From NCBI GenBank assembly GCA_910585455.1, contig CAJUEL010000071.1, positions 1 to 16,488 of the forward strand: a stretch of 16,488 nucleotides of DNA. Reading direction: 5' to 3'. The DNA comes from an uncultured Eisenbergiella sp. (GTDB lineage: Bacteria > Bacillota > Clostridia > Lachnospirales > Lachnospiraceae). This document shows, piece after piece, positions 13,520 through 16,488 of the stretch (position 1 is its first letter; each line of letters opens with the position of its first letter). Below the pieces are notes generated by a model, which searched no databases, had not been told where the DNA came from, and saw nothing but the letters and a program-made list of their open reading frames with translations. The translations under genes were made by a program, and so were the position numbers.

Positions 13520-14572
13520 TCACGATCTTCTGCAGGGTCCGCTGCTGTCACGGATCACCAGCCGGGGTGTCACGGTCTGCAAAAGCTCCACATCCCTGCC
13601 CTCAATCACCGCCACCATCGTATCCACCAGCTTTTTCCCAAAGGTTTCATAGTCATAATCGATGCTGGTCAAATGCGGCGTCAAAAATTCCGCGATATAG
13701 GTATTGTCATAGCTCACCAGAGAAATATCCTCCGGCACCTTATAACCATGCTCCTGAATGCTTTGGAGCGCTCCCGCCGCCGCAGGCTCATTGATCGCGA
13801 TCACCGCGGTAGGAAGGATCCCTTTATCCAGCATCCGGTTCATCAGCCTGTAGCCGCTTTCCTTGTTATATCCGCCATCCTCCGATACCAGCGACGGATC
13901 AAAGGCAATCCCGTTTTCCCGCAGGATCTGTTTGTAACGCATGAGCTTCACATAAGTGGAAAGCACATCCATGCGTCCGCCCACCAGCGCAATCCGTTCA
14001 TGTCCCAGCGACAAAAGATGCTCCATGATCAGATCCATTGTCATCGCCTGATCGATCCGCACCATCCGGCAATCGGTTCCCTCCACCTTGCCCGCCACAA
14101 CCACGGGTACCGTAGTCATCACCTGATTCACCCGTTCCGCATATGCCATATCAGTAACCAGATCATCTACCATGCCGCCGATCTGAATGATTCCGTCCAC
14201 TTTCTGCTCCTGCAGCTTCTCCAGAAAAAAGCTATCGCTCTCCCTTTTTTCCGAATTGAACAAGAGCAGCACATACCCTGCCCTGGCCGCCGCTTTTTCG
14301 CAATGAATGAACAGCTCCCCATAATAAGGGTTGCAGATATCCGCCGTAATGATACCGATGATGTGGCTTCTGGAATTGGCAAGCCCCCGTGCCAGCGCAT
14401 TAGGACGGAAATTGTACTTTTCCACAACGCGCATCACGCGTATTTTTTTCTCCTCACTCACCCCGACAGTTCCCGCCAGCACTCTGGACACTGTGGAACC
14501 GGAAACTCCCGCCTCCCGCGCGATATCATAAATGGTAATTCCTTTACTGACATCCTTTCGTCTCGTTGCCAT
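13520..14572 (-). CDS. LacI-family transcriptional regulator
   Basis: A 350-residue sugar-responsive repressor. Residues 11-35 are the LacI helix-turn-helix (GITIYDIAREAGVSGSTVSR), followed by the hinge RPNALARGLANSRSH (56-70). The periplasmic-binding-protein-like core has the usual landmarks: IIGIITADICNPYYGEL, DGIIQIGG, LGHERIALVGG, PTAVIAINEPAAAGALQ, EDISLVSYDNT and LTSIDYDYE. It is complete and of standard length. ATG 14572 is preceded by a poly-G ribosome site (eight G then AG). It lies downstream of a sugar-binding lipoprotein gene in the same direction but behind a strong terminator, so it is probably transcribed separately and controls that uptake locus. The effector sugar cannot be inferred. 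Confidence 0.93.
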   Translation of the reverse strand: MATRRKDVSKGITIYDIAREAGVSGSTVSRVLAGTVGVSEEKKIRVMRVVEKYNFRPNALARGLANSRSHIIGIITADICNPYYGELFIHCEKAAARAGYVLLLFNSEKRESDSFFLEKLQEQKVDGIIQIGGMVDDLVTDMAYAERVNQVMTTVPVVVAGKVEGTDCRMVRIDQAMTMDLIMEHLLSLGHERIALVGGRMDVLSTYVKLMRYKQILRENGIAFDPSLVSEDGGYNKESGYRLMNRMLDKGILPTAVIAINEPAAAGALQSIQEHGYKVPEDISLVSYDNTYIAEFLTPHLTSIDYDYETFGKKLVDTMVAVIEGRDVELLQTVTPRLVIRDSSGPCRRS

Positions 14573-14591
14573 AATCTCCCCCCCCAGATAA

Positions 14592-14603
14592 CCTCAATTG
14601 TGG
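14592..14603. promoter_or_regulatory. Candidate LacI-family operator upstream of lacI
   Basis: CCTCAATTGTGG is symmetric except at one position in each half (CC-n-CAATTG-n-GG). It lies 20 bases before the lacI start, just upstream of the ribosome site. A small even-length palindrome there suits autorepression, but LacI-family sites normally have a central CG, so this is tentative. Confidence 0.25.
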
Positions 14604-14614
14604 TCAAAAGAAGT

Positions 14615-14658
14615 CCGACAATCGTTACTGGTCACGGAGTGAACCGTAACCGACAATC
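14615..14658. repeat. Hairpin framed by 9-bp direct repeats; copy B of the dispersed element
   Basis: CCGACAATC occurs at 14615-14623 and 14650-14658. Between them a hairpin pairs GTTAC with GTAAC and GGTCAC with GTGAACC, with single-base bulges and a GGA loop. The core at 14622-14640 is the inverted match of 6151-6169. It may be a mobile palindromic element with a target duplication, or a paired regulator site for lacI. Confidence 0.5.
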
Positions 14659-14712
14659 AAAAACATCAGGTTCCGGACAGGTGACCCCTGTATCTTCTCT
14701 TCCTTTCAAAAA

Positions 14713-14740
14713 GGGGCATGGGTTTTTGCGCCCACGCCCC
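14713..14740 (-). terminator. Intrinsic terminator of the solute-binding protein gene
   Basis: GGGGCATGGG (14713-14722) pairs with CCCACGCCCC (14731-14740) as a 10-bp stem with one wobble and an 8-base loop. On the minus strand TTTTTG follows directly. It lies 45 bases past the stop codon of the lipoprotein gene and ends that transcript before lacI. Confidence 0.85.
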
Positions 14741-14785
14741 CATTTCATTCCTTATGAAATATTGATTCAAAATGCCCTGTACAGA

Positions 14786-16429
14786 TTAATACTGCTTCGG
14801 CTCAAGGGAAACGCCGTAGAACTCGTTCACCTGTCTCTGCATTTCGTCCACGATATCCTGTACGCCTGCAGTGCGCAGCTCATCCTGCCACTTCGCAATG
14901 TATTCTTCCGCCGTGCCGTCGAACTTACCAACAGCCAGAACGTTCTGATATCTGGTATTTACTTCGTCACACATGCTCTTCTGTGTGGCAACGGGATCCC
15001 AGTCGCCCACGAAGGTCAGGTACGGGTTGTCTACGCCAACCTTTGCCATCTCTGCATACATCGCATCGATCTTTTCCCAGTCACGGTCCGCATCTCTTAA
15101 CTCAAGAGCGTCCACACGGCCTTCCCAGAAGCTGAAGCCCCAGTCGTCCTCTTCCTTGGAGTAATCAGCGGGCTGGAACTTGTAGCCGTTCTCATCCAGC
15201 TCATACTGTCTGCCTTCCTGTCCGAAATTGATCAGTCTGTAGCACTCGGGATCGTTGCGGAGCAGGTCATAAACCATCAGCGCTCTTTCGGGATTCTCGC
15301 TCGCTGCGGAAATCGCCATGGTGCCGTGTACGATGGATTCATTTACCAGCCAGCCCTTCTCTTCGCCGAACCAGAAGAAACCGGTTTCCGCTTCAGGATC
15401 ATCCTCATAAACGGTGTTGCCAGGCAGCGGGCTTACCAGATCGGTCCAGGTCTGGGTATGATGCTGGTCAACCGCGCTCTGTCCGATTCTGTACTGCGCA
15501 CGGGGATCACCGGTGGTGTTGTTCAGCACGTCCGTTCTCCATACGCCGATCTCATCCCATTCCTTCATCAGCTTGCCATACGCTACGAGCTCATCGGTAT
15601 ACTCCATCGGAGCATAAATTACGCGGTACTCTTCCTCCGCAAGGATGGCACAGGTGCTCGCATCAAACCAGGGATGATCTGTCGTGGATGCAAGCCATCC
15701 GCCCTGACACTCTGCAACAGAGTTGCCGCCGTTTCTGTCCCAGGGAATCATATCCGGGAAAGCTTCTTTACAATACTTGAAATATGTGGTCATGTCGTCC
15801 CAGCTGTGCACACCGTTCTCCAGTCCGGCCTTCTTCGCCCAGTCCAGACGATAGATGAAGCCGTGGTTGGTACGCTGTGTATACTGATCCTCCGGAATGA
15901 ACATGATATCGCCGTTATAGCGGCACATATCCCAGTGCTCAGGGGTAACCGCCGCCCAGGTCTGAGGCGCATATTTCGCGATCATTTCATCCGGCAGCTC
16001 CAAAAACGCGCCGTCCTTACAGAGCGCCCACTCTTCCATCCAGTCTGCCGCGCTGACGAGGTCAACGGAGCCGTCCATCTGGCTTAACAGCAGCTTGTAG
16101 TTGGTCATGTAATCCGTCCAGCCGATGTAATATACATCCAGCTCGGCATTCACCTTCTCGGTCAGGATTGCATTCAGATCCGCCAGAATATCCTCGTTTG
16201 CCGTATTGTTGTTCTTATCGGCGATCGTCAGATAGGTGATCACCACATGCTCGGATGTGTCGATGTCGGACGTGTCAACTGCCGCCGCATCGCCCTCATC
16301 CCCTGCTGCGTCCTCCGCAGGAGCTGCCGCATCGTCGCCGGCTGTGTCTTCTGCTGCCGGGGTGTTACTTCCCGAATCAGCAGCGGGAGCATCGGAGCTG
16401 TTGCCGCAGGCTGTCATTCCGACTACCAT
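14786..16429 (-). CDS. Carbohydrate ABC transporter solute-binding lipoprotein, 5' end probably truncated
   Basis: At least 547 residues. The open frame begins at the end of a lipoprotein signal peptide (AMVVGMTAC, lipid-anchor Cys 8), followed by an Ala/Asp/Glu-rich linker (10-58). Then comes a solute-binding fold (HVVITYLTIADKNN, IGWTDYMTNYKLLLSQMDG, PEHWDMCRYNGDIMFIPEDQ) and a DUF3502-like C-terminus (SENPERALMVYDLLRNDPEC, LINFGQEGRQYELD). Family members capture oligosaccharides at the cell surface for CUT1-type permeases. The normal basic start and most of the hydrophobic core of the signal peptide are missing. Upstream in frame there is AT-rich sequence, no ATG, no ribosome site, and a TAA about 13 codons back. 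Without a new start this gene is likely not secreted or not translated. The permease genes expected beside it are not in the window. Confidence 0.85.
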   Translation of the reverse strand: MVVGMTACGNSSDAPAADSGSNTPAAEDTAGDDAAAPAEDAAGDEGDAAAVDTSDIDTSEHVVITYLTIADKNNNTANEDILADLNAILTEKVNAELDVYYIGWTDYMTNYKLLLSQMDGSVDLVSAADWMEEWALCKDGAFLELPDEMIAKYAPQTWAAVTPEHWDMCRYNGDIMFIPEDQYTQRTNHGFIYRLDWAKKAGLENGVHSWDDMTTYFKYCKEAFPDMIPWDRNGGNSVAECQGGWLASTTDHPWFDASTCAILAEEEYRVIYAPMEYTDELVAYGKLMKEWDEIGVWRTDVLNNTTGDPRAQYRIGQSAVDQHHTQTWTDLVSPLPGNTVYEDDPEAETGFFWFGEEKGWLVNESIVHGTMAISAASENPERALMVYDLLRNDPECYRLINFGQEGRQYELDENGYKFQPADYSKEEDDWGFSFWEGRVDALELRDADRDWEKIDAMYAEMAKVGVDNPYLTFVGDWDPVATQKSMCDEVNTRYQNVLAVGKFDGTAEEYIAKWQDELRTAGVQDIVDEMQRQVNEFYGVSLEPKQY

Positions 16430-16433
16430 CGCT

Positions 16434-16488
16434 GGGGTGTAGATAAAAAACTTTGGTATACGAATTTACTTTTCCTGTTGTTTGTGAT
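16434..16488. mobile_element. Possible insertion-sequence end abutting the lipoprotein gene
   Basis: Exactly where the signal-peptide coding sequence stops (about 16434) the composition switches to AT-rich sequence starting tggggtgtagataaaaaac and continuing to the window edge. A sharp junction inside a conserved gene suggests the terminus of an insertion sequence, perhaps IS256-like, whose body lies outside. No transposase or second end is visible, so this is inference. Confidence 0.35.

Noticed and set aside
13673..15100. 475-codon plus-strand ORF opposite lacI and the lipoprotein 3' end
   Set aside because: It crosses two real genes, a terminator and a repeat, and shows no domain or start signal.

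Overview
The window looks like chromosomal DNA of a gut-type Firmicute, most probably a Lachnospiraceae member. The evidence is the protein families and their style: an Rpn-type nuclease tail, an IS256 remnant, a Tn4451/TnpX-like serine recombinase remnant, a membrane-tethered XRE regulator with a MacB-like ABC pair, a DUF3502-type solute-binding lipoprotein next to a LacI regulator, AGGAGG ribosome sites, and TTG/GTG starts. This is a family-level inference; no genus can be named from the sequence alone.

Region 1 (1-2100) is a worn, visibly AT-richer accessory stretch. It holds the C-terminal end of an Rpn-family nuclease running off the left edge, a broken IS256 transposase, a fragment of a large serine recombinase, one intact HD-domain hydrolase with its own promoter, and a decayed minus-strand gene. 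Region 2 (2020-6250, plus strand) is a compact three-gene transporter operon: an HTH regulator with four membrane segments, an ABC ATPase, and an eight-TM FtsX/MacB-type permease. It has its own promoter and ends at a hairpin shared with glgB.

Region 3 (6256-11952, minus strand) is a two-gene operon. A 1199-residue protein (TPR-like N-terminus, acidic middle, two arrays of 13-residue Q/P/Y repeats, C-terminal AAA+-like domain lacking the key Walker residues) is followed 26 bp later by a glycogen branching enzyme. This is the most unusual system here: a repeat scaffold with a pseudo-ATPase end linked to glycogen synthesis. Region 4 (12000-13110) is rsgA with its terminator. Region 5 (13110-13510) has no recognisable gene. 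It contains a promoter, a perfect palindrome, a tiny ORF ending in UCC-UGA, and a chain of hairpins, the last followed by a T-tract, all on the minus strand upstream of rsgA.

Region 6 (13520-16488, minus strand) is a carbohydrate-uptake locus: a sugar-binding lipoprotein gene, a strong terminator, a spacer with a hairpin framed by 9-bp direct repeats, and a LacI-type regulator. The lipoprotein gene has lost the start of its signal peptide at a junction with AT-rich sequence that resembles an insertion-sequence end. A 19-bp core is shared, inverted, between the spacer before lacI and the spacer after the ABC operon, suggesting a dispersed repeat.
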